Assembly (NCBI RefSeq): GCF_033958435.1
Contig: NC_134138.1
Span: 79,966,298 to 80,030,297, forward strand
Reading direction: 5' to 3'
Origin: Carettochelys insculpta
Lineage: Eukaryota > Chordata > Testudines > Carettochelyidae
Length of the DNA: 64,000 nucleotides
Shown here piece by piece: positions 33,173 through 44,699 of the stretch (the stretch's first letter is position 1; every line of letters starts with the position of its first letter). A program made the translations under genes and the position numbers. The notes below the pieces were generated by a model. The model did no database searches. It worked only from the letters and a program-made list of their open reading frames with translations, and was not told where the DNA came from.

Positions 33173-33173
<1 letters not shown>
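32739..33173. mobile_element. Solo LTR, 435 bp, TSD TGCTGC
   Basis: It starts TGTGATGG and ends CCATCACA (TG...CA ends with an 8-bp inverted repeat) and is flanked by TGCTGC at 32733-32738 and 33174-33179. This fits a solo long terminal repeat of an endogenous retrovirus-like element left by LTR-LTR recombination. Copy B lacks this block at the equivalent place. No internal coding sequence remains. Transcriptional orientation was not determined. Confidence 0.7.
33150..33162. repeat. Poly(C) tract
   Basis: Thirteen consecutive C near the right end of the solo LTR. Confidence 0.9.

Positions 33174-33174
<1 letters not shown>

Positions 33175-33215
<41 letters not shown>
33175..33215. repeat. 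(GCT)n trinucleotide repeat, about 13.7 units
   Basis: An uninterrupted GCT run that begins inside the right TSD copy (TGCTGC) of the solo LTR. Copy B has no such run at the matching position. Confidence 0.9.
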
Positions 33216-34467
33216 GGGGTGTCCCACCCCCTCCTCCCGGGGGTTCCGCTCCCCACAGCCCCGGGGATGGGGCATGGCACTGTCATGCTGGTGGGGGGGG
33301 GCAGGGGCTGATGCACTCCTGTGGGGGACATGGCACTGCTGTTCTTGGGGCCATGGCCATCTGGACATGTGGAGGGCCCTGGCCACATATCTATTACCCC
33401 CGCCCCTCAACCCCAGGGGTGTACACCAGGGGGGGTACATTCCTGTAGGTCCACTCCCACGGTCGGGGGACACCCGGGGGGTGGACACCCAGCTGCTGCT
33501 CCAGGATGGCAAGAGGATCTGGAGCCCGGTGTTGGTGGAGGAGGAGTCCCCCTCCTCCTCCTCCTCCTGCTCTGGTGCCCCAGGGGTGGGCTCCAGGGGG
33601 GGCCCCCGGGGTGCAGGACTTACCTCCGGGGCGGACTCCAGCTCTGGGGCCTGCTGGGGCTCCTCAGCCGAGGTATCAACAGTGGCCGGAGGGGAGGCAG
33701 TGTGCCGGGGACCCAGGATGTCCCTGAGCTCCCTGTAAAAGGGGCAAGTGATGGGGACGGCCCCAGATCAGCCGGTCGCATCCCGGGCCCGGGCGTAACC
33801 CTGCCGCAGCTCTTTGACTTTACTCCGGACATTGTCCAGAGTGCGGGCAGGGTGACCCCGGGCGGCCAGGCCCTCGGCCAGCCGAGCGAACCCATCCGCG
33901 TTCTGCCTCTTGCTTCCCATTACCTGAAGCACCTCCTCCTCGCCCCAGAGCCCCAGCAGGTCACGAAGCTCGGCCTCCGTCCAGGAGGGGCCCTGCTGCC
34001 GCTTCCCGGCCTGGCTGCGAGCCCGCTAGCTCTGGCTGCCCTGGCTCCCCTTGGGGGGTGTCCCCTGGGGGTGCTGGGGTGCTGCCGGGTGGCCATCGCA
34101 GCTGGGATGGCAGACAGTGGCGGCTCAGAGACGTGCAGGCTGGCCACGTGTCTGGGCTGCCGCCTGCACGTTCTCTCAGCTTCCTGCACAGGAAAGGAGG
34201 GGGTGGGGACCTTTAAGGGGCCGCTCCACGCGGCCACCATTGAGCTGAGGGGCTGGAGAGAGCATCTCTCAACCCCTCAGCTGATGGCCACCATGGAGGA
34301 CCCCGCAATTTCGATGTTGCAGGACGCGCAACGACTACACGGTCCCTACTTTGACGTTGAACGTCAAAGTAGGGCGCTATTCCCATCCCCTCATGGGGTT
34401 AGCGGCTTCAATGTCTCGCCACCTAACGTCGATGTTAACATCGAAATAGCGCCTGACACGTGTAGCC

Positions 34468-34929
34468 AATTCCTTCATCTTGGACTCAGGCATTTCCTTT
34501 TGCGTCTTAAAAACAGGTGAGATTGGCAAGCAGCTCTCCCTACTCTCTACAGTATAGTCAGTCCACACCAATGACTTACCAGCCCAGTTTCTACAATAAG
34601 CTACAAAAGCGGGGGCAATGTGAGTTTTGCTGATGTCAGATGCTGTGGTCCCCTGAGTCATTCCAGCATAGACTAGGTAGGCTTCCATGTAGATTGTTCC
34701 TCTCTGGTTATGCTACATATCTGGAATGATGCAGTGCATTCAATGATGAAAGACTTGTCCTCAATATCACAGAAGAATTGTATTGGTAAGGGACTGAATG
34801 AAACTTGTTTAGTCTAGCTTTAGGTATGGAAGAAGGTGGCAGAGAATGATAAAAGAAATTAGAAAGGAAACAGGGTGGAAAGCTTATGACACACTCCCCC
34901 ATAATGTGGGCCACTCACTCTACAATCTC
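34468..34929. other. No gene recognised
   Basis: Anonymous sequence between Harbinger copy C and a CR1 tail. Confidence 0.3.
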
Positions 34930-35117
34930 AGTCACCGTCAGAGTTCATGGAAAGAGGTGGACACTCTCCGTCACTGGAGGTATTAAGGAGCATGTTAGAT
35001 AAACAGCTACCGCAGGCGGTCTAGATGGTGCTTGGTCTTGCCGTGAGGGCAGATAGCTGGACTCCATGACCTCTCAAGGTCCCTTCCACTTCTGGTTTTC
35101 TACAATTCTATTAATTT
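34930..35117 (+). mobile_element. CR1 LINE 3' tail
   Basis: Runs from the CATGGAAAGAGGTGGACACT region through GATGGTGCTTGGTCTTGCCG to TGACCTCTCAAGGTCCCTTC and TACAATTCTATT, the conserved CR1 3' end. Confidence 0.8.
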
Positions 35118-36330
35118 TATTCAATTCTAATATAGGCTAGGTACAGTAACTGACTTAGGGCATATGTTTGTGGCATGTATTTTTCCAGCCATGCCTAGAG
35201 CGTGGCATACACAAATCTGCTTAATCAGTCCCTTGTATCCTGTTTAATCTCATTTACACTTGTGATGCAGTCCATTTTATACCTTCTTGGTGTTAAAATA
35301 GAAACAATCCATTTTCTTGGCTGCTCATAACATTGTCTGCAAATTTATCCTAGGGAAGAAAAGGAAGGAGTGGGAGAGTGAATGTGGAATTGGCTTTGTG
35401 ACTGTGGTTTTTATTTCCATAAACCTTAGAGCACAAGAATGCATGAGAGATTTACACAAATCTTTCCACAATTCCTGTGGCCTTTGGAAGCATTGCATTT
35501 GCATGACTTCACCTCTGTGGCTGGGGTTGTGCTTTCTCAGCAGCACTGCCGGCAACACAGAGCAACCCTGGCCATTCCTGTGGTTCTCCCTCTCATGCTC
35601 TATCTCGTCATTGCCCATCTAACACAAGCCTTGTTACATTAAGAGTTCTCTCCTGCTTGCTGTCCAAACTCTCACTAATGATATGGAGCATTTCCCATAG
35701 CTCTTCCAAGGTATTTCTTTTGGAGGTGCAAAAGGTGAAAACATTTCAAGTAACAGGAAAATCTGCTTGTCTTTCACACTGAGATAAAAATATCTCACTA
35801 GAGAAAAAAAATGATGCTTTTAAAGTTTACCAAAATTACTTGAGGAGCTACTTGCCAAAACCATAATGAAAACTGGAACAGTTAATGCCAAATTATGCCT
35901 CAACCATACTCACTGTCCAGTTACTTCCCTTTGTTTTGCACCCCAGATTGATGTAGATGAAGAATTGGATTGAAGCAGCATGTCCAAGTGGGTAGACCGC
36001 TGCACCAGCCTCAAGACACTGCGGTCCTCTTTTTAGGCCAAATCTTGGCTAAGGAATTTTATCTTCTCCATATGTCAGCTGAGGCTAGTAATGCTTACTA
36101 TCCTTTGTCATGTGCTTTATGATCTATGGTTACTGTGCAAGAACCAGGCATTATCACCGGGTCACTCAACAGCTACTCTACTAAAGTTATAATTTCCTAA
36201 AGGGAATACAGAGACTTTCCCATTCTTCCTGTTTTTCCAGCTCAATTTTTTTCTGTTTTGCCGAGTATGAAAGCCCTGACTTATTCAGTACGAGTTTGAA
36301 GAATCTTTCCAAGTAGATAAAAAAGTTCAA
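35118..36330. other. No gene recognised; possible old SINE near 35975-36165
   Basis: A stretch with GTGGGTAGACCGCTGCA and GCTGAGGCTAGTAATG faintly resembles an ancient MIR/CORE-type SINE, but it is too eroded to assert. Confidence 0.25.
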
Positions 36331-36645
36331 TTAACCAGTGTGAAAGCCTGGGAGAGCACTCTTGCTTGTTACAGCATGGCCAACTTTCTTCAAATTGTGT
36401 TCTAAAGCATGCTGCATGTCTCTTATCAACTCTGCAAGATCCAGCCCAGAAGGAGGAGTGACTGGAGATTCATTTACAGGAATTAGAAACTTGGGATCGC
36501 AACCAATGTGTTGAGGCTGCACAGCTCAGCCACAGGTGGCTTGTAAAATCTGCTTCATCATCTCTCTAGCATTTGGACTCAATTCGGCTCCCATTTTCTT
36601 AGCAAGTTTTTCTATTTTTGTTACTTTTTCTTTTTTATAAATAAT
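36331..36645 (-). other. Unidentified reading frame with one stop (old exon or pseudogene?)
   Basis: On the minus strand a frame runs from about 36645 to 36331 with a single TGA (36528-36526). It encodes a Lys-rich start, then EKLAKKMGAELSPNAREMMK, and after the stop DPKFLIPVNESPV and ELIRDMQHALEHNLKKVGH. Composition is protein-like, amphipathic and helix-rich, unlike the low-complexity frames nearby. I do not recognise the family. It could be an unannotated exon, a processed-pseudogene fragment or part of an unknown element. Confidence 0.3.
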
Positions 36646-37309
36646 ATTAATCTATTTAATATTAGGAAAAGGGTATTTTAAAGTATTATTTACCAGGGAA
36701 AAAAGCAGACAGTGGTATGTCAGAGGGGAACAGGAAGTTATATTATGGTTCAGACTGAGACATTCTGGTGACTCCTAGGAAGTGTTGAAATTACAGGTTT
36801 ATGATGTACCAAGTGTTGAAATACCATGTTACTGCAATGCTTGATACAATATGAACTTGTGATTCCACATTTTCTAGGTCTTTTGTAAAAACCAATGTTG
36901 ACCAGAATGAATGTAACTACCCTAATGGTCTATAAAATGTACAGACAGAATGAAGACTCCATTTATTTCCCAGAATCTGGAAAGCTGCAAGATATGGACC
37001 CAGTCATGGTCTCATTTAACTTCACTACCCACAAATAAGGTTGTCACTCCCAAATCAAGTGTTTTCCCATATTGTACAAAATGTTGTTCAAACTAATGTA
37101 GTTCAAAAGAAACAGCCAATACAAAATCAGTGGAGGTGGAATGGTAACTTTGGTCTCAGGTTTTTTTTAATAAATACAGTCTGATAGGAATAGGATTGAA
37201 CGAGGATCAAATCAGAGAAACAAGAGATGGAAAAGACTTGCTATGTCGTTTAGTCCATCCCCTTAACAATGCAGAAAATCCAAATAGAAGTGGTATGGGC
37301 TAACAGCTT

Positions 37310-37445
37310 TGGACCCTGCTGTTGCAGTTGTCTTGGTCTCAGGATATTTGAGACACAGCAGGTAAGATCATATCTTTCTGTGGACCGACTTCTGTTGTGA
37401 GAGAGACAAGCATCTGACCTTACACAGAGCTCTTCTTCAGGTCAC
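37310..37445 (-). mobile_element. PLE tail, third family
   Basis: Reverse complement of the tail also seen at 26337-26560 and 47800-47960 (GTCTCAGGATATTTGAGACA ... GTTGTGAGAGAGACAAGC ... GAGCTCTTCTTCAG). On the minus strand it keeps CTGAAGA, a mostly paired stem II, and a GAC:GTC stem I, but GAAA has become AGAT. Confidence 0.6.
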
Positions 37446-37597
37446 ACACACACTTCTGTATGCACACATTTCTGTCTGCACAAACCCACCTTTGGAGGTA
37501 CAACAGATGTGTGAAACAGAGCATCCATTACATCCTGTTCTGACATTTTGGCCATTACAAATTACCTTTTGCAGGTGCTGCTCTTATTGTCCATTGG

Positions 37598-37735
37598 TTA
37601 CTTCTGCTCTATACAATAAATGTACAGGGCATCTTCCATTTGCCACTTCTGTATCTGGCACTGGACATTGCCACAGACAAGATACTGAATTAGATGGACC
37701 ACCAATCTGATAAGATTTGGCAACTCTTTTCTCCC
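37598..37735. mobile_element. Possible LINE 3'-tail fragment
   Basis: CACTGGACATTGCCACAGAC...GAATTAGATGGACCACC resembles a LINE tail common in reptile and bird DNA. Assignment is weak. Confidence 0.35.
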
Positions 37736-38117
37736 TTTATTTTACAAATCTGCCTTTCATGGGTTGCGCAGACATCACAGCATTGCTATAACCAAGTGAT
37801 ATTCTTGGCAAAGCCACAAGCAAGTGCCTGTTTCATCCTATGCCCAGGATGTTCCAAAAGACAAAACATTACTCAACCCAACTGCAAAAATAGACAGCAA
37901 TTGATTCAAATGGTGACAACTAAAAACCAGATCGTAAACATCAGGATAAAAAGTTATTGCTTTGCAAACTACCCACTGAAAACATAATGGAGCTAGCCTA
38001 TTTAAAAATACACCACAGCATTATTTAAAAGCTCTGTTCATTATAATCAGCAACAACAGAGCACGTAGAGCTTACATGGAATTTACACAGGGTACAAGAT
38101 TTGTGCACGCTTTCTTC

Positions 38118-38506
38118 AGCTGCATCTACACTAGCAAGTTCTTTTGGAAATTCAGGCCCTGTTTCAAAAGAACATGCAAAGCATCCACACACAAAATGTG
38201 CTCTTTCCATCTGAAATTGAAAGAATGCAGCTCTTCTTCTGGAAGCCATCTTCTGCTCCCAGCTCAGGAACAGCATCTCCATTTGAAAGCTTCTTTTGAA
38301 AAAAGGTGTATGTTGACGCTTCACGGGCCCTTTTTTCGAAAGAGCGCTCCTCATGGTGCTGGATTTTCCAATCCCTGGCCTGTTCTTTTGAAAGAGCTGG
38401 GGCTGCATGCACACTCTCTATCATTTTTTGTGTGTGGATGCGATCTTCTGAAAGATGACCTTCACGAAGATCTCTTTCGAAAGATCGCTGTAGTGTAGAC
38501 ACAGCC
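38118..38506. mobile_element. MITE, Harbinger-like, TSD TTC
   Basis: 389 bp from AGCTGCATCTACACTAGCAA to GTAGTGTAGACACAGCC with exact TTC at 38115-38117 and 38507-38509. The subterminal motif here is TTTCGAAAGA or TTTTGAAAGA rather than TCGAAATAG, so this is a separate subfamily. No coding frame. Confidence 0.8.
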
Positions 38507-38509
38507 TTC

Positions 38510-39205
38510 ATGAAGCTGGAGTTCACCTACTACGTTTAGTTCAGTCTGTTGTGCTTTTGGGGATGTGAAGGAGAATAATCTTCCTTTTGGGAAGCTGAGC
38601 TGCCTAGCAGTAGCTTTACAGCCCTAGTCTTGCAAGCTGCTCCACACTTGGCTCTCAGCACTCAGTCACACCTAAGCAGGAGAATTATGCCACTGTTCTG
38701 TAATTCTGCTCCCTGAACAGACATATGAAAACAGGGTGGAATTCACCTACCTGCTGAGACCCCACACGCAAGATCTATGCATGACTTAGGGATGAAGTGG
38801 GACTTAAAAAACTCTTAGGTCTCATGAGGACTCTGTCCAGGGTTGAATTGCAGCTCTTGTACATAAATTTTAAGACCCTTCAACACTTAAGCCAGACATG
38901 GTAAAATAAGGCTGGATATGGAATCGGAGTATTAATCATACATTTCCTTAATGCCTTTGCTTATTTACTAGGAAGGTAAGCATATGTTAGGACTGTAAAT
39001 ATCTAGCCACACGTATGCATACTGGCTTGGTTTCTGTGTCTCAGTAAAAGCTGGAATAACAGCAATACCAGCAGGTTTAGTGCAATATACAAATATGGCT
39101 TCTTATTTATTTTTGGAAAACATAGTTTCTTATGATAGTGAATTTCTTATTGGAAAATTGAGATAAATTATAATAATCTCTTCTGTCTCTAATGTCTTAC
39201 AGAAC

Positions 39206-39270
<65 letters not shown>

Positions 39271-42134
39271 TCTTTTTTTCCTTTTTGGACTGTCTCAGTA
39301 TGCTGCATATTAGGAAGAAGGTACTTACAATAGGATTTATTTGCAGCTGAGAGCCAAACTATGTACTGCCTTAGATGAGAAGCTGTATTTATCCAGAGAA
39401 CCACACAGACTAGGATGGTGATATTGGTCCTGGTGTCAGATTTTAGCATGGTGAATAAGCAGATTGGAAGAGTTGGATCAGAAATGTGCTGTGTAACAGG
39501 ATTTCACTGTCACGCTAGCCACTGACAGTGTAGCTGCAACACCAAACATTAAATAAATAAATTCCATACGTAACACGACACAGCAAAAGTTTTCAGAAAG
39601 CGCCTTGGAGCTGCACAGCCCTGCCTCTATAAATCTCCATTAAATCAGTTTGAGAGGGGTGAGTGTTAGAGACAGAGCTGCCAGAAATAGCTCTTTTCCT
39701 GCAAGATGTAGAAAAGATTACAGCTGAAATTGAGGCATGGGAAGGGGGGGAGGCAAAGGAGTTGAGCCGGAGGAGGCGGGGGAGCTGTGAAAGGCATCTC
39801 ATAAAAGTCCCATTTGTTGGAAGGCTGGAGGAAGTGGAGGCAGCTTTGGCACACGTGTCCATGGTGCTAAATTAACTGTTAACACAAATAATCAAAGTGC
39901 AAGGCCCATCAAGCCGCTGGCGCCAGCAAAATGAGGGAGCGGCCAGGTCAGCCCTGCTTCAAGAGCCAGCCAGCTAGCAGGTGGAGACCAACCAGGGACC
40001 TGACAGGATGGAAGTGCTTACAGAACACATTGACCCACTGACAGAGGAAAACACCACTGCTCTCCCGCTTTCCAGCTATTGTGTGTGCAGAGCGTTTGGT
40101 GTGTGAGGGCTTTTTTTTTCAGTAAGTCACTTGAGTCAAGAGCTCAAACACTACAGGATAAGGTAGAGTATGACTGAGCCCTTATTTGGCAGTCATGCTG
40201 GCAGAACAGCTGAGCAAAACAAGGGAAGAATGTTATCAAAGGTTGTGAAAGATCCAGTCAAGTCCCTGGCTGCCCTTAGGAAGAACAAATGCTTTGCAGA
40301 AATAGGATATGCAAAACAATACAGGCTGGGGCTCAAGGACCCATCTACCTGTTCATTTCAATGCCTTTCTGGAAAAAATAACGGCTCCATCCTGCACTGG
40401 ATATGCAGCAGACATATTGTTGTGTGTCTTGGAAAAAGTGTAATCACAGTGCCGGATCGCCAAGAAAACACAGACGTATGCAGATCAGACATAGATACCA
40501 TGCAGCATATTGGTGAATGGAAGCTCATGTTTACTGTAAGGCTCATACTAACCTGCATAGCCCCAGTGACTGGGATGACTCATGAGAAGAAGTAGAAAAG
40601 GGCTGGTGCTATAGTGACTTTGGATACAGTGAAAGGCTCAGATTATCTCATTGCATTGCAGTGATGAAAACAGCAATTATTCCCATTACAACCATTCCCC
40701 ACCTGTAGTGAACCTGTTCTCTGAAAAGAGAGTCCCGCTGCCTTGAAAAATTAATAATCCTGTGTCAGATTTACTGGGCCATGACAAAAGCAGTTGTAAA
40801 CTCAGTTTAACTGTCCAGTTAAGCTAGGTTAAGAGTTACTTTGTATCATTGTACCAAGGCAAATCAACCAGAATGAACTGGTGGACCTGGCTGGTAAATT
40901 ATAAAGATCAGCTTTCCCTTGCCCAGGTAGGCAGCATACTGCATATGCATAATAATAAATATATATTCTCAGTCAAAAATGCAAACATGGGATTAATGTA
41001 AGGATGATCACGTACAATACATCCTCAAATTAAGCACTATAAACCCAAGAAATTCACAGTTAAACTTAACATCCAGACATATTAAAGCAGTGATGGAAAA
41101 CCAAGAACAGGGAATGGGCCACGTGAGTGGCCCTCCTTCTTCTCAGTGGACCCCAGCTGCCCATGGCCTACTGGGATTCCACCTGCAGCCTGTGCGAACT
41201 ATGTCTGCCTCCCTTCTACGCACACCTCTTGCACACTGGGGGAATGGAGCCCCATGTGTCCCACTCTTTCCCCTTCCTACCAGAACATTCAGAAGACCAC
41301 AAATCTGCTGATTCACCCTCCAACCCTTCTCCTCCCCAACCTGCCCATATCTTGAAGAGCTGCAAACAGCTGGTTTGGTGTGTTCCAGTTCTGGGAGGCA
41401 GCATGGACAGGGTGTGATTCCACTCTCTGGAAGTGCAGGGAGAGAGGGGGAAGTGTAGGAAATGTGGGGCTTCAGTACCCCAGCGTGCAAGAAGCACCTA
41501 GGAGACAGTGTCAGACAGGGGAAAGGGCAGAACCCCAGTGGGCTTCATGCAGCCCACCATCTGCAGATTGCTCAACGCTGTATTAAAGTGTAGAAATGCA
41601 CAATTAGGGCCCCGTCAAAAAATCCTTAACTTGGCCCTGTGGTAATGCAAGCAGAGGAGAATACCATTATTTGCAAAATCAGGGAAATTATCATTAATTG
41701 TAAAAATTACTATTAAAATTTATCAAATACACAAGACTGCAGTGAATTGTTCACTACAGGGACACTTCGAAGAGGCCATGACAGGCATTTTTTTACATTG
41801 TCCTAAGCGTGGAATTCCACACCTGCACCTGTCTGGCTTTTCCTTTGCATCTAATTTAAAACATGTTTTCTTGGGTTTATAATATTTTGTTTTGCAATAA
41901 TTAAAATACCCTGTAATGAACACAACCTAATTTACTGAAATTTTATAGGAAGTTTGTAGCAGAGCTAAAAATAGATCATTGCTCTGCCAGATCGCAGTCC
42001 AGAGGCTAAACCAAAGTAAACATCCTGTCTCTTTCTTGTAATCCTCTGCTTCATTCACTGTCCATCCTGTACACTCAATGAGGCAGGAGTCCTGCGGGAA
42101 AAACATAATATGAGCATGAATTTAAAGGCCTTAT
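38510..42134. other. No gene recognised
   Basis: Apart from the microsatellite at 39205-39271, nothing can be assigned. Two frames that look protein-like by length (39663-39875 and 40170-40595, both plus) have no recognisable domain and no supporting splice or promoter signals. Confidence 0.3.
39205..39271. repeat. (CT)n(CA)n compound microsatellite
   Basis: About 43 bases of CT repeat with one interruption, followed by CA repeat. Confidence 0.9.
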
Positions 42135-42330
42135 AATCGTAGAATCACAGAACTGGAAGGAAACTCAAGGGGTCATCAAGTCCAGTCCAGGACCAAGCAC
42201 CTTGTCAACAATCCCTGACAGGTGTTTCTCTAACCTGCTCTTAAAAATTTTCAGTGACAGTGATTCAACAACCTCCCTAGGCAATTTAGTTCAATGCTTA
42301 ACCTCCCTCACATACTTACCCAATAGATCT
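42135..42330 (-). mobile_element. CR1 LINE 3' tail, minus strand
   Basis: AATCGTAGAATCACAGAACT onward is the reversed CR1 3' end; AACAATCCCTGACAGGTGTT and TAACCTGCTCTTAAAAATTT follow in the expected order. Confidence 0.85.
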
Positions 42331-44024
42331 GCAACACAGACCTCTACCACATGAGCTAACAGAGTAACCGTTAAAGAAGTATGCTCTTATCCTTTATGTG
42401 GATAAGCCAATAAAGCAGGGACAGCCCAACCATAAAGGTGAAACAAGCAGTCTTCTAGGGCACCAGGCTTTAAGGAGTGCCAAATTGTATGCAAGCAGTT
42501 TTTTTCCTCTAGTAAAATTATATATTTATTATTTCTTATAAGCCAAAGTATCAGCTATTATACTTGTAAAATAGTGCATCATTGCCACGTCAGAAGTTGA
42601 GTTATATTATTTATTTCACATTGTGGAGCACATCTGTGTATGTAAATACATACAGTCAAAATGTGTCACTGAATAGCTTCAGAAGAGCACCATCTGGGCC
42701 TGCTGCCTGGGGTAGGGTCTGGCAATTCAGTCCTTCTCAGTAGCCCAGTGTTGGCCAGTCATACAGTTGAGTCTGTGTTGCTCACCACTTAGTGAAAGCC
42801 AGTCAGTGACCCGCAATAGCTGTTCTGCCGTGTTATGAGCTGTGATCAATGGCCCAGTGCAAAAGACTTGCAACTCAAAAAACAGACTTCATTCAGTATC
42901 AAGGAATAAAGATTTTCGTAGCTTCTCAAAAATCAGTTCCTAGGGAAGGAAGGCAGTTGCAACTTGACACACAATTGTTTATAGTGCTGACCAAAAACAC
43001 TGTGTGCAACACAAAACAGTTAAAACTTCAAAGTATTAGGAACCAGGCAGTTTACCCTACACAAGATAAGTGTGTTAGGGTTAATGACAAGTAGAAAAAA
43101 ATATTAAAAATATTTATTCTGATTTTTGTTTGTTTTGTGTGCTAAGTAAAGAAAAAAAGGGTAAAATTTCATTCTAGTCTTATTGTTTTTCTTTATATTG
43201 AATGTGGGGAGAGGGGTGCCAAAGTCAGAGTTTGCCTAGGTTGCCAAAAACCCTTGGGCTGGCCCTTTGCTAAAGGGTTTGATGACACACATACTGTCAG
43301 TGATTTACACAACAATTTGAGCCTTTTGGCTTGCCTCACTGCCTTGCGGGTGAGCTTGGGAGAATGTGAGGCTATGAAAGTAAACTCAGATGGAAACTCT
43401 GAAGTGAAGCCCCAAATGCAGACAAGTGCTAACAGCTAAGTACCATTCCAGCAACCCCTGCAGCAGATCAGGTACCAGCTCCATTGGTCCTGGCTCTTCT
43501 CTGGATATTACCAGTGATGCCTATAAAGGGATCCTGATTCATGGGTAACTCAGGGCCACCATATCATCTGACCAGGCTCAGTAGTAGTAGGCATCCTTCA
43601 GTCTACGTAGACTATGGATCAGAAAAAAAAAAAAAAACGCTGTTAAGTGATGTTGGAGCACCTCTCCAGGAGCGAGCCTGGGCAATTTCTTTGAGACCCT
43701 GGGCTGCCCAGGTGCCAGTGTCCCCCTCTCGGTTTTACTGATATAGTCCAAAGGAAAGGATAACCTCTACGTCTGGTACCAGCTCAGCTGCAGGAGTTGC
43801 CGGGTCAATGCCAGAAGTTGGCAAAGAACCACCTTAGGACTCCACTCCAGATTTTCTGTCAGGGTTTACTCCCTTAGCCTTGCTCCTTCCCAGGATAACC
43901 CACAAGGCAGTGGGGCCTGACCAGGCTTACATCCCACAAAGGTACTCCAGCAATTTTCAGCTCAGGGGCTGATACCCATGGGCTCTTAAGGTTGAAAGAT
44001 ATCTAATGCTGCTACACAACTATT
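42331..44024. other. No gene recognised
   Basis: Anonymous sequence. A 15-base A run lies near 43623-43637. Confidence 0.3.
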
Positions 44025-44032
44025 TGCTAGAC

Positions 44033-44355
44033 CTGGGGTTAGCAACCCCCGATGCAGGTGCCAAGAGTGGTACGTGAGCCAATTTTCAACGGCACACAAG
44101 GCGGGAGCTCAACTCTGCCCCTCCTCCTCCATGCAGCCAGGAGCTTACTCAAAGCCATGCAACCTGTGGATTAACAAAAGACCAACAAATGCTACCAATC
44201 ACCATCTAAACGGGAAGGCTCTGCTTATTTATTAATGAAGCTGTTGTAAGTAGGACTATTAGTGACTTTAAAAAGTATCACTGTCTCTCGGACTGTACAC
44301 AGAGTTGAAAAGGTCAAATTTTGGCACGCTGCCTCAGAAACGTAGCTGACCCCTA
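44033..44355. mobile_element. hAT-type MITE with perfect 8-bp TSD
   Basis: 323 bp; ends CTGGGGTTAGCAAC and GTAGCTGACCCCTA (inverted). TGCTAGAC flanks it exactly at 44025-44032 and 44356-44363. An 8-bp duplication with AGGGGT-type ends is the hAT superfamily signature. Interior words such as GCCAAGAGTGGTACGTGAGC and TTTTGGCACGCTGC match a known reptile hAT MITE pattern. Confidence 0.85.
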
Positions 44356-44699
44356 TGCTAGACAGTAGAGCAATGCTGGAAATCAGGAAGCTGTTTTGGA
44401 AGGAGCGGAAAATACCGAGGTTACACGCAACACACCCAAGCAGACAGATCAGCATTCATTCATTGGCGATTCCCCAATTTGAGTATGATCTCTGGCCATG
44501 GATTTACATATGGAACCTGAGGTGACTCAGGAATCTGGTCCCGGAACTGTAATTCCGCCCTTAGTAGACACGGACATTTTGTGGCATAGGACACCTTCTA
44601 TCACAGGAATAGGGCCAACTGCTGAGAAGGGACATTGGGGGGCACCAGATACGTGACTGCCCTTCATGTGACTCCTCGCTGTGCCACCCCTAGCCTGGG

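Larger units (their letters stand above)
32164..34096 (-). pseudogene. Myb/SANT-like Harbinger accessory protein, copy C
   Basis: Start ATG at 34096 (MATRQHPSTP). The Myb-like domain is in another frame: GPSWTEAELRDLLGLWGEEE, KRQNADGFARLAEGLAARGH, VRSKVKELRQGYARARD, then TGA near 33766 and CPFYRELRDILGPRH. A Glu-rich, Ser/Pro-rich linker follows. Exon 2 starts at 32612 after a TTCCGCAG acceptor and is open to 32164: PSLQASPSAED, then a Glu/Arg/Leu-rich coiled coil (LRQVEVAEQRLRVEQRRLHL) and EAWGAYMETFNCIADYL. Broken by one frameshift and two stops (TAG near 34029, TGA near 33766). A solo LTR lies in the intron. Confidence 0.75.
29994..34467 (+). mobile_element. Harbinger copy C, best preserved nuclease reading frame
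   Basis: Begins AGCTACGTCTACACGTG. The right end stops at CACGTGTAGCC, about 80 bp short of the end seen in 20427-21136; recombination between the two CACGTGTAG words there would explain this. It has the convergent plan: nuclease gene 30324-31661 (+) and Myb-like gene 34096-32164 (-). A solo LTR (32739-33173) sits in the Myb-gene intron. No matching flanking triplet was found, as expected if the right TIR was lost. Confidence 0.85.

Noticed and set aside
33321..34520. A 399-codon plus-strand frame, the longest in the window
   Set aside because: It is antisense to the copy C Myb-like gene, low-complexity (Gly/Pro/Ala/Leu), and extends into the palindromic transposon end; a product of GC-rich composition.
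35975..36165. A MIR-type SINE
   Set aside because: Only faint similarity to the A-box region and central words; no boundaries or tail could be defined.
39663..39875. A 70-codon acidic/basic frame
   Set aside because: Short, Glu-rich because of purine-rich DNA, no domain and no neighbouring exon signals.
40170..40595. A 141-codon plus frame that looks protein-like
   Set aside because: No recognised domain, no splice or promoter context and no repeat family; could be chance in 64 kb of six-frame sequence.
43541..43741. A retroposon ending in the A run at 43623-43637
   Set aside because: The sequence before the A run is not recognised and no flanking duplication is visible.
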